In this document: positions 8,938-16,813 of the stretch, in pieces | How positions within the stretch are numbered: the first letter of the stretch is position 1 | Layout: each line of letters begins with the position of its first letter | Program-made: the position numbers and the translations under genes | The notes under the pieces: model-generated | What the model saw: only the letters and a program-made list of their open reading frames with translations | Database searches by the model: none | What the model was told of the DNA's origin: nothing | DNA from: CAWJMD01 sp963843835 | GTDB taxonomy: Bacteria > Actinomycetota > Actinomycetes > Actinomycetales > CAWJMD01 | Assembly: GCA_963843835.1 (NCBI GenBank) | Contig: CAWJMD010000008.1 | Span: forward strand, 496,001 to 560,000 | Reading direction: 5' to 3' | Length of the DNA stretch: 64,000 nt

Positions 8938-9717
8938 TCAGGCCGCCGTTGCGAGAACGAGAAGCACTGCGGCGAAACCGATCTCGACGACGGCACCCAT
9001 CACGTCCCCGGTGACCCCACCGAGGCGACGCACGCACCGGCGCACCAGCACCACGGCGGCGAGGCAGGCCGCCGCCACCGCCGCCGCCCCGGCCCACCAG
9101 GGCCACCCCGCGGCGACGAGCAGCACGGACGACAGCCCGGTCCAGATCGCCAGACCGGCAGCGGCGGCCGCCGGGTGCACCGACCCCGCGACCGTGGCCC
9201 CCAGCCCCTCGGGCCGGGCCGGCGGCACGCCACGCGCGCAGACGAGCGGCAGCAGGGCGCGCGACAGGGCGACCGCCACGAGGGCGGCCGTTGGCGCCGC
9301 CCACCGGGGCCGGTCGACCACCGCGGCGAGGCACGCGACCTGCACCAGGACGGTCAGCACCACGGTGACCGCGCCGGCGGGCCCGACGTCGCCGCGCCGC
9401 ATCACCGTCAGGGCCCGGCCTCCGTCATGACCCGCGGCCAGACCGTCCGCGGTGTCGGCGAGGCCGTCGAGGTGCAGGCCGCGGGATCCCAGGGCGAGAG
9501 CGCCGACCGCCAGGGCCGCGACCGCGAGGGCGGGCGCACCGGCCCCGCGACCGGCGACGACCACAGCGGCCGTGACCAGGGCGAGGACGAGGGAGGCCGC
9601 GGGCGCGAGCAGCATCGCCGCGCCGGCGACGGCCCGGTCGACGGACCCGGGCGGGCGGGTCCGGACGACGGTCAGCGTGCCGAGGGCCAACCTCCACCCC
9701 TCGCCGACTGGTCGCAT
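8938..9717 (-). CDS. cobS: Adenosylcobinamide-GDP ribazoletransferase (cobalamin-5-phosphate synthase)
   Basis: Integral membrane enzyme that joins alpha-ribazole to adenosylcobinamide-GDP, the last step of B12 nucleotide-loop assembly. The family starts like RLALGTLTVV and has the conserved SRGLHLDGLADTADGL with acidic residues, then several hydrophobic helices to the C-terminus. The start is uncertain: ATG 9717 (259 residues) lies inside a 35-bp palindrome; GTG 9792 would overlap the upstream stop by 4 bases but adds palindrome-encoded residues; TTG 9690, behind GAGGGG, gives 250 residues, close to the family norm. It is the last gene of the riboswitch-led cobalamin operon and converges on gcvT. 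Confidence 0.9.
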   Translation of the reverse strand: MRPVGEGWRLALGTLTVVRTRPPGSVDRAVAGAAMLLAPAASLVLALVTAAVVVAGRGAGAPALAVAALAVGALALGSRGLHLDGLADTADGLAAGHDGGRALTVMRRGDVGPAGAVTVVLTVLVQVACLAAVVDRPRWAAPTAALVAVALSRALLPLVCARGVPPARPEGLGATVAGSVHPAAAAAGLAIWTGLSSVLLVAAGWPWWAGAAAVAAACLAAVVLVRRCVRRLGGVTGDVMGAVVEIGFAAVLLVLATAA

Positions 9718-9770
9718 CTGGCGGGACACGCCCGCGTGTCCCGACCAGATGCGACCAGTCGGCGAGGGGT
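9696..9770. repeat. Long near-perfect palindrome at the cobU/cobS junction
   Basis: Arms 9696-9730 and 9735-9770 are complementary over 35 bp with a single unpaired base and a 4-base loop (cccg). Its core (9709-9721) reads TGGTCGCATCTGG, closely similar to the core of the palindrome at 16756-16813. It sits between the CobU stop (9789) and the CobS-homologous start, so it would form in the operon mRNA. It could be an attenuator or processing site, or a small REP-like palindromic element; there is no T tract. Confidence 0.85.
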
Positions 9771-9788
9771 TGGGGGTGTCGGGCGGGC

Positions 9789-11129
9789 TCACAGGCGCTG
9801 CACCCGCCCGGCGACGACGAGCAGGACGTCGTCCGCCTCCGCCGCGAGTCGTGCGTTCAGCCGGCCCAGCAGGTCACGGAAGGCCCGCCCCGCCGGCGTC
9901 GCCGGGTGGACGCCCGACCCGACCTCGTTGGTCACCGCGATCACGGGCACGTCGGCGCGGCGCCACGCGTCGAGGAGGTCGTCCACCGCTGTCTCGACCC
10001 GGCCCTCCCACCCGTCCCGCTGCTCCCACGCGCCGCCGTCGTCGAGGACGCGGGTGAGCCACGTACCGACGCAGTCGAGCAGCACCGGTCCCACGGCAGC
10101 GCGCAGGACCGTCGAGACCTCGTGCGACTCCACCGTCGTCCAGTGGGCGGGGCGCCGCAGACGGTGGGCGTCGACTCGGGCGGCCCACTCGGGGTCGTCG
10201 TCGGAGGCGGGGTAGCCGGGCGCCACGTACGTGACGGTGCGGTACGCCGCGGCGAGCGCCTCGGCGTGGCGGGACTTGCCCGAGCGGGCGCCCCCGGTGA
10301 CCAGGACGCGTCGGGGGTCCGGCCGACCGGTCAGCAGGCGGGTGCCGTCGGGCACGGCACGTGCGCCCAGGGCTCCGAGCCGCGCGTCCAGCTGCGGCCC
10401 GGGCGGGTTGTGGTGCGACAGGTGCACGGCCACCACGTCGGTCGCGTCGGTGACGGCCCCCACCCTCCGGAGCCGGTCGACCTGCTCGCCGAAGGACGTC
10501 AGGTCCAGGTGGTCGGCTGCGTGCCCCGTGGACGCGGCAGGGCGCACGCCGAAGGTCTCCTCCATCAGGACGAGGTCGAACCCCGCAGCCGTGCAGGCGT
10601 CCACCGAGGCCTGCGGCAGGGGTCCGGTGTCCGTGGCGTAGAGCAGGCGGCTGCCGTCCGCGGCCGTCAGGTCGTACAGGACCGAGCCCTCGGGGTCGTG
10701 CTGCGCGGCCAGCACCCTCACGCGGTACCCGTCCGCCTCGAGCTCGTCGCCCGCGACCACCGGCTGCCATCGCACGGGGTCCTCCGGGCCGGCCCACTGC
10801 CGCCACCGCTCCAGAGTCCCGGCGGGACCGTGGACGGTCAGTGGCTCGCCGCGTCGCGCCCAGCCCCGGCTGAGCAGGGCCATCGGCGAGCTGTGGTCCG
10901 GGTGGTCGTGCGTGAGGAAGAGATGCCGCACGGCCGTGAGGTCGCTGCCCGCACGGTGCGCCTGCGACGCCGTGTGGGGTCCGCAGTCCAGCAGGAGCAC
11001 GTCGTCCACGAGCGCCGACGTCGTGACGCGCAGCGTCCCGGTGTCCCGCGCCCAGGTGCAGGACGTGCACGCGCAGAACGCGTTCGGCCACCCGTCCGCC
11101 GAGCCGGTGCCGAGCAGCAGGACGCGCAT
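9789..11129 (-). CDS. cobU: Fusion: metallo-beta-lactamase-fold (PhnP-like) domain + CobU adenosylcobinamide kinase/guanylyltransferase
   Basis: The C-terminal part (from about residue 270) is CobU, which phosphorylates adenosylcobinamide and attaches GMP. It has the P-loop GGARSGKS, LLDCVGTWLTR and TNEVGSGVHP. The N-terminal part (1-260) is a metallo-beta-lactamase fold with the HDHPDH metal motif and an extra Cys cluster (FCACTSC) like the zinc site of PhnP phosphodiesterases. ATG 11129 gives 446 residues starting MRVLLLGTGSADGW and overlaps the upstream stop as TGATG, so translation is coupled. The MBL activity is unknown; a phosphatase or phosphodiesterase step in nucleotide-loop assembly is a reasonable guess. 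CobU function is secure, the fused role is not. Confidence 0.9.
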   Translation of the reverse strand: MRVLLLGTGSADGWPNAFCACTSCTWARDTGTLRVTTSALVDDVLLLDCGPHTASQAHRAGSDLTAVRHLFLTHDHPDHSSPMALLSRGWARRGEPLTVHGPAGTLERWRQWAGPEDPVRWQPVVAGDELEADGYRVRVLAAQHDPEGSVLYDLTAADGSRLLYATDTGPLPQASVDACTAAGFDLVLMEETFGVRPAASTGHAADHLDLTSFGEQVDRLRRVGAVTDATDVVAVHLSHHNPPGPQLDARLGALGARAVPDGTRLLTGRPDPRRVLVTGGARSGKSRHAEALAAAYRTVTYVAPGYPASDDDPEWAARVDAHRLRRPAHWTTVESHEVSTVLRAAVGPVLLDCVGTWLTRVLDDGGAWEQRDGWEGRVETAVDDLLDAWRRADVPVIAVTNEVGSGVHPATPAGRAFRDLLGRLNARLAAEADDVLLVVAGRVQRL

Positions 11130-12010
11130 CAGCCGACGGTGCGGGCTGCCGCACCCGCGTGGTCGCTCGCGACGGGCTGGACGAAGGTGGCCTCGGCGTC
11201 GAAGTTCGCCCGTCGCAGGGCCCTCCTCAGGGTCGCCAGCACGGGTGCCGCCCCGACCAGGCACAGGACTGCCGTGAGCAGACCGCGGGGCAGGTCCCAC
11301 CCCAGCGAGGTGGTCAGGTAGAAGGCGACGTAGCGACGGACGTTGTCGCCGACCGGGTCACCGGCGACGAAGTAGAGGCCGTCCGCCGCGCCCGCCCCGC
11401 CCGCGGCGAGGAAGGGCCAGAACCACAGGTTCATCACGGCGCCGAACGCCAGGCCGGCGACCAGTCCGTAGGCGGCCAGCATCCAGCGCTCGGGCCAGCC
11501 GGACGCCCGAGGCAGGCAGGCGGCGCCCAGCGCGACCCAGCCGGCGGCGAACATCTGGAAGGGCACCCACGGCCCGATCCCGCCGGTGAGGAAGCCACCG
11601 ACGAGGACGGCGAGAGCGCCCAGCAGGAAGCCCATCCCGCGTCCGAGGACGCGACCGGCGAGCACGAGCAGGAAGAACATCGGTTCCAGACCGGCGGTGC
11701 CGGCGCCCAGCACGCGCAGCGCACCCCCGGCAGCGGCGAGCACGCCGAGCACGGCCACGGTCTTCGCGTCGAGACCACCGGCGGCGATCTGGGCCACGAC
11801 GATGGCCGCCATCAGGGCCATCAGGAGCACGAACAGCCAGGGCGCGTCGCGGGAGTGCCGGGCGCCCATCTCGGCGCTGACGGCGAACGGCCAGAGGAAG
11901 GAGAACGCGCCGACCGCGGTCGTGAGTGCGAGCGTCAGCGCCGGCACCCACCCCAGCGGCACGACGGGAGCCACGAGTCGTCGGCCGGGTCGGCCGGGCT
12001 CGGCGCTCAC
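11129..12010 (-). CDS. ECF transporter substrate-binding (S) component, cobalamin/corrinoid type
   Basis: A 293-residue membrane protein with about six to seven hydrophobic segments, including LTTAVGAFSFLWPF, GFLLGALAVLVGGFLTGGIGPW and the MNLWFWPF segment. This pattern is that of the ECF S components of the CbrT/cobalamin group. GTG 12010 overlaps the ATPase stop as GTGA, and the stop overlaps the next start as TGATG, so it is translationally coupled on both sides. The substrate is inferred from the operon: a cobalamin riboswitch upstream and cobU/cobS downstream. A cobalt-only or other vitamin role is less likely. Confidence 0.82.
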   Translation of the reverse strand: MSAEPGRPGRRLVAPVVPLGWVPALTLALTTAVGAFSFLWPFAVSAEMGARHSRDAPWLFVLLMALMAAIVVAQIAAGGLDAKTVAVLGVLAAAGGALRVLGAGTAGLEPMFFLLVLAGRVLGRGMGFLLGALAVLVGGFLTGGIGPWVPFQMFAAGWVALGAACLPRASGWPERWMLAAYGLVAGLAFGAVMNLWFWPFLAAGGAGAADGLYFVAGDPVGDNVRRYVAFYLTTSLGWDLPRGLLTAVLCLVGAAPVLATLRRALRRANFDAEATFVQPVASDHAGAAARTVG

Positions 12011-13665
12011 GACGCCGGCTCCAGCGCGGCGGCGACGTCGCCGACCGTCAGCCACGGCAGCGGGTTGAGGACCTTGGCCACCTGCGGGGCGAACGCGGGG
12101 GAGCCCGCCAGCACCGCGGGAGCCGGTCCGTCCGAGACGATCTCGCCCTCGGCCATCACCATCACGCGGTCGGCGACCTCCGCCGCCAGCTCGACGTCGT
12201 GGGTCGCGAGCAGCACGCCGTGGCCTTGGGAGACGAGCTCCCTGAGCAGCACGACGAGGCGCTCCTTGGCGCGGTAGTCGAGCCCCCGCGTGGGCTCGTC
12301 CAGCAGCAGCAGGGACGGCGACCCGGTGAGGACCACGGCGAGGGCGAGGGCCAGCCGCTGCCCCTCGGAGAGGTCGCGCGGGTGCCCGCCGCCGGGGAGT
12401 CCGCCGTCGGCCGGGACCAGGCGGTCCACCAGAGAGCGGCAGGTGCCCGGCGCCGCACCGAAGTCCTGGTCGGCGGCGGCGCACTCGCGGTCGACCGTGT
12501 CCGCGTAGAGCAGGAGCCCGGGGTCCTGCGGCACGAGACCGACCTGGCGCACGAGCTCGCGGGGTGCGGTCTCACCGGGGTCGACGGCCTGCCGTCCGGC
12601 CCCGACCAGCAGCGTGCCGGCCCGGCGCACCAGCTGCCCGGCGAGGGCACCCAGCAGCGTCGACTTGCCGGCCCCGTTGCGTCCCATCAGGGCCACGACC
12701 TCGCCGGTCTCCACCGAGACGTCGACCCCCCGCAGCACGGGCAGCCCGCCGCGGTGCACCTGGAGCCCGCGGGTCAGGCCGACGGTCAGCGGCAACTGGG
12801 CGTCGGGGGCCGGCTCCCTCACCGGGACGCGAGACCGCCGCGTCGGTGTGGAGGACAGGCGCGCCATCAGGGGGCGGGCCATCCGCCGGGCGTCCCGGAC
12901 GGACAGCGGCAGGGGAGACCACCCGGCCAGCAGACCCAGCGAGACGACCGGGGGGACGACCGGCGACGAACCGACCTGGTCGGCGACGGGGCCGTGGGCC
13001 ACCGTTCCCCCGTCGACCACGACGAGGCGGTCGGCGTACTGGACCACGCGCTCGAGCCGGTGCTCGGCCATCAGCACGGTGAGCCCCAGGTCGTGCACCA
13101 GGCGGGTGAGCGCCGCCAGCACCTCCTCCGCCGCCACCGGGTCCAGCGCGGACGTCGGCTCGTCGAGCACGAGGATGCGGGGCTGGGCGGCGAGCACCCC
13201 TCCGATGGCGACGCGCTGCTGCTGGCCGCCCGAGAGGGTGGTGAGGGTGCGGTGACGGACGTCCGCGAGCCCGAGCACGTCGAGGGTCTCCTCGACCCGG
13301 CGGCGCATCACCGCGCCGGTCAGGCCGAGCGACTCCATCCCGTAGGCGAGCTCCTCCTCGACCGTGTCGGTGACGAACGAGGCCACCGGGTCCTGGCCGA
13401 CGACTCCGACCACGTCGGCGAGGTCGCGCGGACGGTGGGTGCGCGTGTCCCGTCCCTCGACCAGCACGCGACCCGACAGGGTGCCGCCGGTGAAGTGCGG
13501 CACGAGCCCGTTCACGCAGCCGAGCAGGGTGGTCTTCCCGCTCCCCGTGGGGCCGACCACCAGGGCGAGCTCGCCCTCCTCGATGCGTAGGTCGACGTCC
13601 GAGAGTACTTGCTGCACACCGCTGTTCGTCTCGTACGACACAGCGACATCCTCGAACCGGATCAT
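12007..13665 (-). CDS. ECF transporter A component, two ABC ATPase domains in one chain
   Basis: A 552-residue cytoplasmic protein with two complete ABC domains. The first has Walker A GPTGSGKTT, signature LSGGQQQRV and Walker B LVLDEPTSALD. The second has Walker A GRNGAGKST, a variant signature LSEGQRLAL and LLLDEPTRGLD. The family fuses the two ATPases that most ECF systems encode separately. The start MIRFEDVAVSYE at 13665 overlaps the T-component stop as ATGA. The open frame runs far upstream (to 15756) but that region is antiparallel low-complexity shadow of the T component and is excluded. It energises uptake with the T and S components beside it. Confidence 0.9.
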   Translation of the reverse strand: MIRFEDVAVSYETNSGVQQVLSDVDLRIEEGELALVVGPTGSGKTTLLGCVNGLVPHFTGGTLSGRVLVEGRDTRTHRPRDLADVVGVVGQDPVASFVTDTVEEELAYGMESLGLTGAVMRRRVEETLDVLGLADVRHRTLTTLSGGQQQRVAIGGVLAAQPRILVLDEPTSALDPVAAEEVLAALTRLVHDLGLTVLMAEHRLERVVQYADRLVVVDGGTVAHGPVADQVGSSPVVPPVVSLGLLAGWSPLPLSVRDARRMARPLMARLSSTPTRRSRVPVREPAPDAQLPLTVGLTRGLQVHRGGLPVLRGVDVSVETGEVVALMGRNGAGKSTLLGALAGQLVRRAGTLLVGAGRQAVDPGETAPRELVRQVGLVPQDPGLLLYADTVDRECAAADQDFGAAPGTCRSLVDRLVPADGGLPGGGHPRDLSEGQRLALALAVVLTGSPSLLLLDEPTRGLDYRAKERLVVLLRELVSQGHGVLLATHDVELAAEVADRVMVMAEGEIVSDGPAPAVLAGSPAFAPQVAKVLNPLPWLTVGDVAAALEPAS

Positions 13666-14831
13666 GCGGCCACCTGCTCGGTCGGAGGGTCGGCTGGTCG
13701 TGGTGCGCGTGCGGGGGCGCGGCGGAGGGCTTGGCGCGCGGCCCGGACCGGGGGCACGGGCGCGAGCACGGCGGCGAGCAGCCCGGCCAGCACCGCGCCC
13801 GCCGCCACGAGCGGGACGTCGGGGAGCGTCGCGGGGACGGTCGGCGGTGTGAGGGCGCCCGGGTCGGTGGCCCCGACGTAGAAGACCCCGGCGAGGGCCA
13901 CCAGCCCGGTCAGCACGACGAGGGACTCGGGCAGCGCCCAGGGGTCGGGGCGGTACCGCGACCTCTGCTCGCGGCGGGCGCCGACGAACAGCGCGGCCGT
14001 GGCCAGGAGCAGGCCGAGGCCGAGAAGCGGGAAGCCCAGCAGCGGCGGGGCGCTGCTGTCGAGCACCCCGTACAGACCGGTCACGACCCCGCCCACCCCG
14101 ACCAGCGTCATCGCGGTCGCGGCGCGGCGCCCGGCCGGCGTGCGGTGCACCGAGCGGCCGTAGCCGCGCGACTCCATCGAGGCAGCCAGCCGCAGCGACC
14201 GCTCGAGCGCGCCCTCCAGCACCGGCACCATCAGGCGGGCGACCTCGCGGGGAGTGCGTCCGGCGTGCCCGCGCAGACGTCGGGCGGCCCGCACCCGACG
14301 GGCGTCGTCGACCAGCTGCGGCGCGTACGTGAGCGCGACGACCACTGCGGTGCCCACCTCGTAGAGGGTCGCCGGCACGTGCCGGAGCAGCCGACGGGGC
14401 GAGGCCAGGGCGTTGGCCGCTCCGACGCAGGCGAGGACGGCGGCCAGGCGCAGACCCTCGTACGTGGCTGCCAGCACCTCCTCCAGGGTGACCGGCCCGC
14501 CGAGGCGGAGCGGCCCGAACCAGTCGGGCAGGGGAAGCTCGGGTAGCCGGAGCACGACCACCCGTCCGGGGACGCCGCCGCCGAGCAGGGCCTGCGCGAC
14601 GACGTGCAGCACGATCCCGAACAGCCCCAGCAGCAGGAAGGCGGCATAGGGGGAGGGCGCGCCGACCTCGCGTCGGCTGACCACGACGAAGCCGACGACG
14701 ACCACCACCAGGGCGAGCAGGAAGGGGTTCGTCGTGCGGCTCGCGACCGCTGCGAGGCAGCCCGCGAACACCCACCAGGCCAGCGGGTGCAGCAGGCGTG
14801 ACAGGTGCGGACGGTCGACGGGCCGGAGCAT
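13662..14831 (-). CDS. ECF transporter T component (transmembrane coupling protein)
   Basis: A 389-residue membrane protein with hydrophobic segments near both ends and a central cytoplasmic stretch. It carries the two Ala-Arg-x type coupling motifs expected for EcfT: ARRVRAARRLRG and the SMESRGYGR motif (about residue 220). Together with the A and S components this forms an energy-coupling-factor importer. The stop overlaps the A-component ATG by 4 bases. The long C-terminal tail ends QVAA. Its start lies 21 bases after the SCO2322-like gene. Confidence 0.88.
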   Translation of the reverse strand: MLRPVDRPHLSRLLHPLAWWVFAGCLAAVASRTTNPFLLALVVVVVGFVVVSRREVGAPSPYAAFLLLGLFGIVLHVVAQALLGGGVPGRVVVLRLPELPLPDWFGPLRLGGPVTLEEVLAATYEGLRLAAVLACVGAANALASPRRLLRHVPATLYEVGTAVVVALTYAPQLVDDARRVRAARRLRGHAGRTPREVARLMVPVLEGALERSLRLAASMESRGYGRSVHRTPAGRRAATAMTLVGVGGVVTGLYGVLDSSAPPLLGFPLLGLGLLLATAALFVGARREQRSRYRPDPWALPESLVVLTGLVALAGVFYVGATDPGALTPPTVPATLPDVPLVAAGAVLAGLLAAVLAPVPPVRAARQALRRAPARAPRPADPPTEQVAA

Positions 14832-14852
14832 GGGCGTGGACGGCTGCTGCCG

Positions 14853-15629
14853 TCAGTTCTCGTCGCGCTGGGTGCGGGACCGCATGACGATGGCTCCGAG
14901 CACGGCCCCGGCGACCGCCAGGACGACCAGGGCCCAGACCCACGCGGGCACGCCGTCCGAGAGCTGCTCGACCGGGTCGGTGGGGTCGGTGGGAGCGTCC
15001 GTGGTGACGTCGCCTGCCTGCCCGGTATCCGACGGTGGGGTGGCCCCGGCCGCGGGCAGGGTGATCGGCTCGTCGGCGGCGGCCATCTGCTCGGTCACGT
15101 CGGCGTCGGCGACCGCGTCGCCGCACCCGGTCGAGGGGAAGCCGTCGATCGCGCAGACCAGGCCACCCTCGAGGCGCAGCTCGGCGACCTCCGCGAGGAC
15201 CGTGTCCCCGGTGGCCGCGGCGTCGACCACGGCGCACGCGGTGCGCGGCTCGGCGGTGGTGTCGTCGGGAGCGGCGTCGACGTCGCGACCGAAGTCGAGC
15301 AGCACGCCGACGCGCTTGCTGCCGTCGACCGCCGGGGTGTCGGCGCACAGGTCGTCGAAGGTGGGGACGGCCCGCGGCGGCCGCGAGTCGGTGGCTCCCG
15401 CGACGGCGAACCGGTAGCCCTCCACGGAGCCGTCCTCGGGGGTGAACCCTTCGGGGCCGGTGTCCGCGAACGCCCAGGCGCCGTCGGTGAGGTGGTAGTA
15501 GCCCCAGTACCGGTACGCGTCGGCCGATGCGGGACCCGCGCTGAGCGCGAGACCGAGGGTGGTGGCAAGGACCGAGAGCACCAGCGTGAGCGCGGTGCGG
15601 GCCGGGCGGGACGAACGGGCGACGTGCAC
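14853..15629 (-). CDS. SCO2322-like exported, membrane-anchored protein of the cobalamin ECF operon
   Basis: A 258-residue protein with an N-terminal signal segment (ALTLVLSVLATTLGLALSAG, ASADA cleavage region), an extracellular domain beginning YRYWGYYHLTDGAWAFADTG with paired cysteines, a Thr/Asp/Pro spacer and one C-terminal membrane helix (WVWALVVLAVAGAVLGAIV) followed by basic residues. I recognise the layout and the WGYYH segment as those of the SCO2322 family, which accompanies ECF genes in actinobacteria. GTG 15629 is chosen because GAGGAGG lies 8 bases upstream. It is the first gene after the cobalamin riboswitch, so a part in corrinoid capture is plausible but unproven. Confidence 0.8.
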   Translation of the reverse strand: MHVARSSRPARTALTLVLSVLATTLGLALSAGPASADAYRYWGYYHLTDGAWAFADTGPEGFTPEDGSVEGYRFAVAGATDSRPPRAVPTFDDLCADTPAVDGSKRVGVLLDFGRDVDAAPDDTTAEPRTACAVVDAAATGDTVLAEVAELRLEGGLVCAIDGFPSTGCGDAVADADVTEQMAAADEPITLPAAGATPPSDTGQAGDVTTDAPTDPTDPVEQLSDGVPAWVWALVVLAVAGAVLGAIVMRSRTQRDEN

Positions 15630-15724
15630 GGGATGAACCTCCTCGCGGGGGGCGGGAGGTACGGCACGTGGGCACCGCGACAACCCGGCTCCTGACCGCA
15701 GACCACGACGGATGAGATGGAGCC

Positions 15725-15865
15725 GACTCCCTCGGGCGGGTGTTCCGGCTCGCCACCGGGCGGTCGTCCGGGGACGCCTGCTCGGAGGCCTACGGTTGCG
15801 GGTCAGCGCCGGACTTGGACCGGCTTTCCCCACCCGTGGGTGTCAGTGGGACGCACAGTCCCACG
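15725..15865 (-). promoter_or_regulatory. Cobalamin riboswitch upstream of the ECF/cob operon
   Basis: Read on the minus strand, this stretch carries the conserved core of cobalamin riboswitches in order: GGGGAAAGCCGGT (about 15816-15828), CAAGTCCGGCGCTGACC, CGCAACCGTA (15791-15800), then after a variable arm the closing B12 box GAGCCGGAACACCCGCC (15735-15751). A flanking hairpin GTGGGACTGTGCGTCCCAC closes the 5' side. It lies about 95 bases before the GTG of the SCO2322-like gene, leaving room for an expression platform near the GGAGG at 15637-15641. Known members repress expression when adenosylcobalamin is abundant. The outer boundaries are estimated. Confidence 0.92.
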
Positions 15866-15953
15866 CGGCCGGGTGGCTCGTCAAAGACCGTCCGGTGTGA
15901 CGCGTGCGCCGTCGTCCCGGTGACGACGGCCGAGGCCGGCCGCCCGCCGTCGA

Positions 15954-15959
15954 TACGAT
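15954..15959 (+). promoter_or_regulatory. -10 box of the leaderless hisF transcript
   Basis: TACGAT 6 bases upstream of the hisF ATG, without a ribosome site between. Confidence 0.55.
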
Positions 15960-15965
15960 CGCCGC

Positions 15966-16736
15966 ATGACCCTCGCCGTCCGGGTGATCCCGTGCCTCGA
16001 CGTCGACGCCGGGCGCGTGGTCAAGGGCGTCAACTTCGAGAACCTGCGCGACGCGGGAGACCCGGTCGAGCTCGCCGCCCGGTACGACGCCGAGGGCGCG
16101 GACGAGCTGACGTTCCTCGACGTCACCGCCTCGTCCGACAGCCGCGAGACCACCTACGACATCGTCGCTCGCACCGCCGAGCAGGTGTTCATCCCGCTCA
16201 CGGTAGGCGGGGGCGTGCGGACGGTTGACGACGTGGACCGCCTGCTGCGTGCCGGCGCCGACAAGGTCGGCGTCAACACCGCCGCCGTCGCCCGGCCCGA
16301 GCTGGTGGCCGAGATCGCGGACCGGTTCGGAGCCCAGGTGCTCGTCGTGTCGCTCGACGCGCGCCGCGTCGCCGAGGGCGGCTCCACCGACTCGGGCTTC
16401 GAGGTGACCACTCACGGCGGTCGGCGCGGGACGGGGATCGACGCCGTGGCGTGGGCCGCGCGGGTGGCCGCCCTCGGCGCCGGCGAGATCCTGCTCAACT
16501 CGATGGACGCCGACGGCACGAGAGCGGGGTTCGACCTCGACCTGATCCGCGCCGTGCGCGGCGCGGTCACGATCCCGGTGGTGGCCAGCGGGGGAGCCGG
16601 GGCCGCCGAGCACTTCCCGCCGGCCGTCGTCGCGGGCGCCGATGCGGTGCTGGCCGCGAGCGTGTTCCACTTCCGGCAGCTGACCGTCGGCCAGGTCAAG
16701 GACGCGCTCCGCGAGAGCGGTCACCCGGTCCGCTGA
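15966..16736 (+). CDS. hisF: Imidazole glycerol phosphate synthase cyclase subunit HisF
   Basis: With HisH it converts PRFAR and ammonia into imidazole glycerol phosphate and AICAR in histidine synthesis. The 256-residue TIM barrel starts MTLAVRVIPCLDVDAGRVVKG, contains LTVGGGVRTVDDVDRLL and ends with the phosphate-site IPVVASGGAGAAEHF. The catalytic aspartates of the family are visible in CLDVD and near the NSMDADGT segment. A TACGAT box 6 bases before the ATG suggests a leaderless mRNA. hisI lies downstream beyond two inserted units (TIGR03085 gene and ABC exporter). Confidence 0.96.
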   Translation: MTLAVRVIPCLDVDAGRVVKGVNFENLRDAGDPVELAARYDAEGADELTFLDVTASSDSRETTYDIVARTAEQVFIPLTVGGGVRTVDDVDRLLRAGADKVGVNTAAVARPELVAEIADRFGAQVLVVSLDARRVAEGGSTDSGFEVTTHGGRRGTGIDAVAWAARVAALGAGEILLNSMDADGTRAGFDLDLIRAVRGAVTIPVVASGGAGAAEHFPPAVVAGADAVLAASVFHFRQLTVGQVKDALRESGHPVR

Positions 16737-16755
16737 ACCCACCGGGGACGCTCGT

Positions 16756-16813
16756 CCTCTGAGTGTGAATGGCTCCTACGAGGGGCCCGGAAGCGACCAT
16801 TCACACTCAGAGG
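16756..16813. terminator. Long palindrome between convergent hisF and TIGR03085 gene (likely bidirectional terminator)
   Basis: Arms 16756-16772 and 16797-16813 are perfectly complementary over 17 bp with a 24-base GC-rich loop. It sits between two convergent genes and overlaps the last codons and stop of the minus-strand gene. There is no T tract, which is common in high-GC terminators. Its inner part shares TGGTCGC(A/T)TC(T/C)GG with the palindrome at 9696-9770, so both may belong to one repeat family. Confidence 0.7.

Larger units (their letters stand above)
15630..15965. other. 336-bp intergenic region between the cobalamin operon and hisF
   Basis: Divergent spacer. It holds the minus-strand cobalamin riboswitch (15725-15865), its expression platform (15645-15725) and, at the right end, a plus-strand TACGAT box 6 bases before the hisF ATG. 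The promoter of the minus-strand operon must lie between about 15866 and 15960. No additional coding sequence is supported. Confidence 0.7.

Noticed and set aside
12007..15756. A 1,249-residue minus-strand frame
   Set aside because: Only the last 552 codons (the double ABC ATPase) are real. The N-terminal part is low-complexity Arg/Ala/Gly sequence over the T component and SCO2322-like genes.
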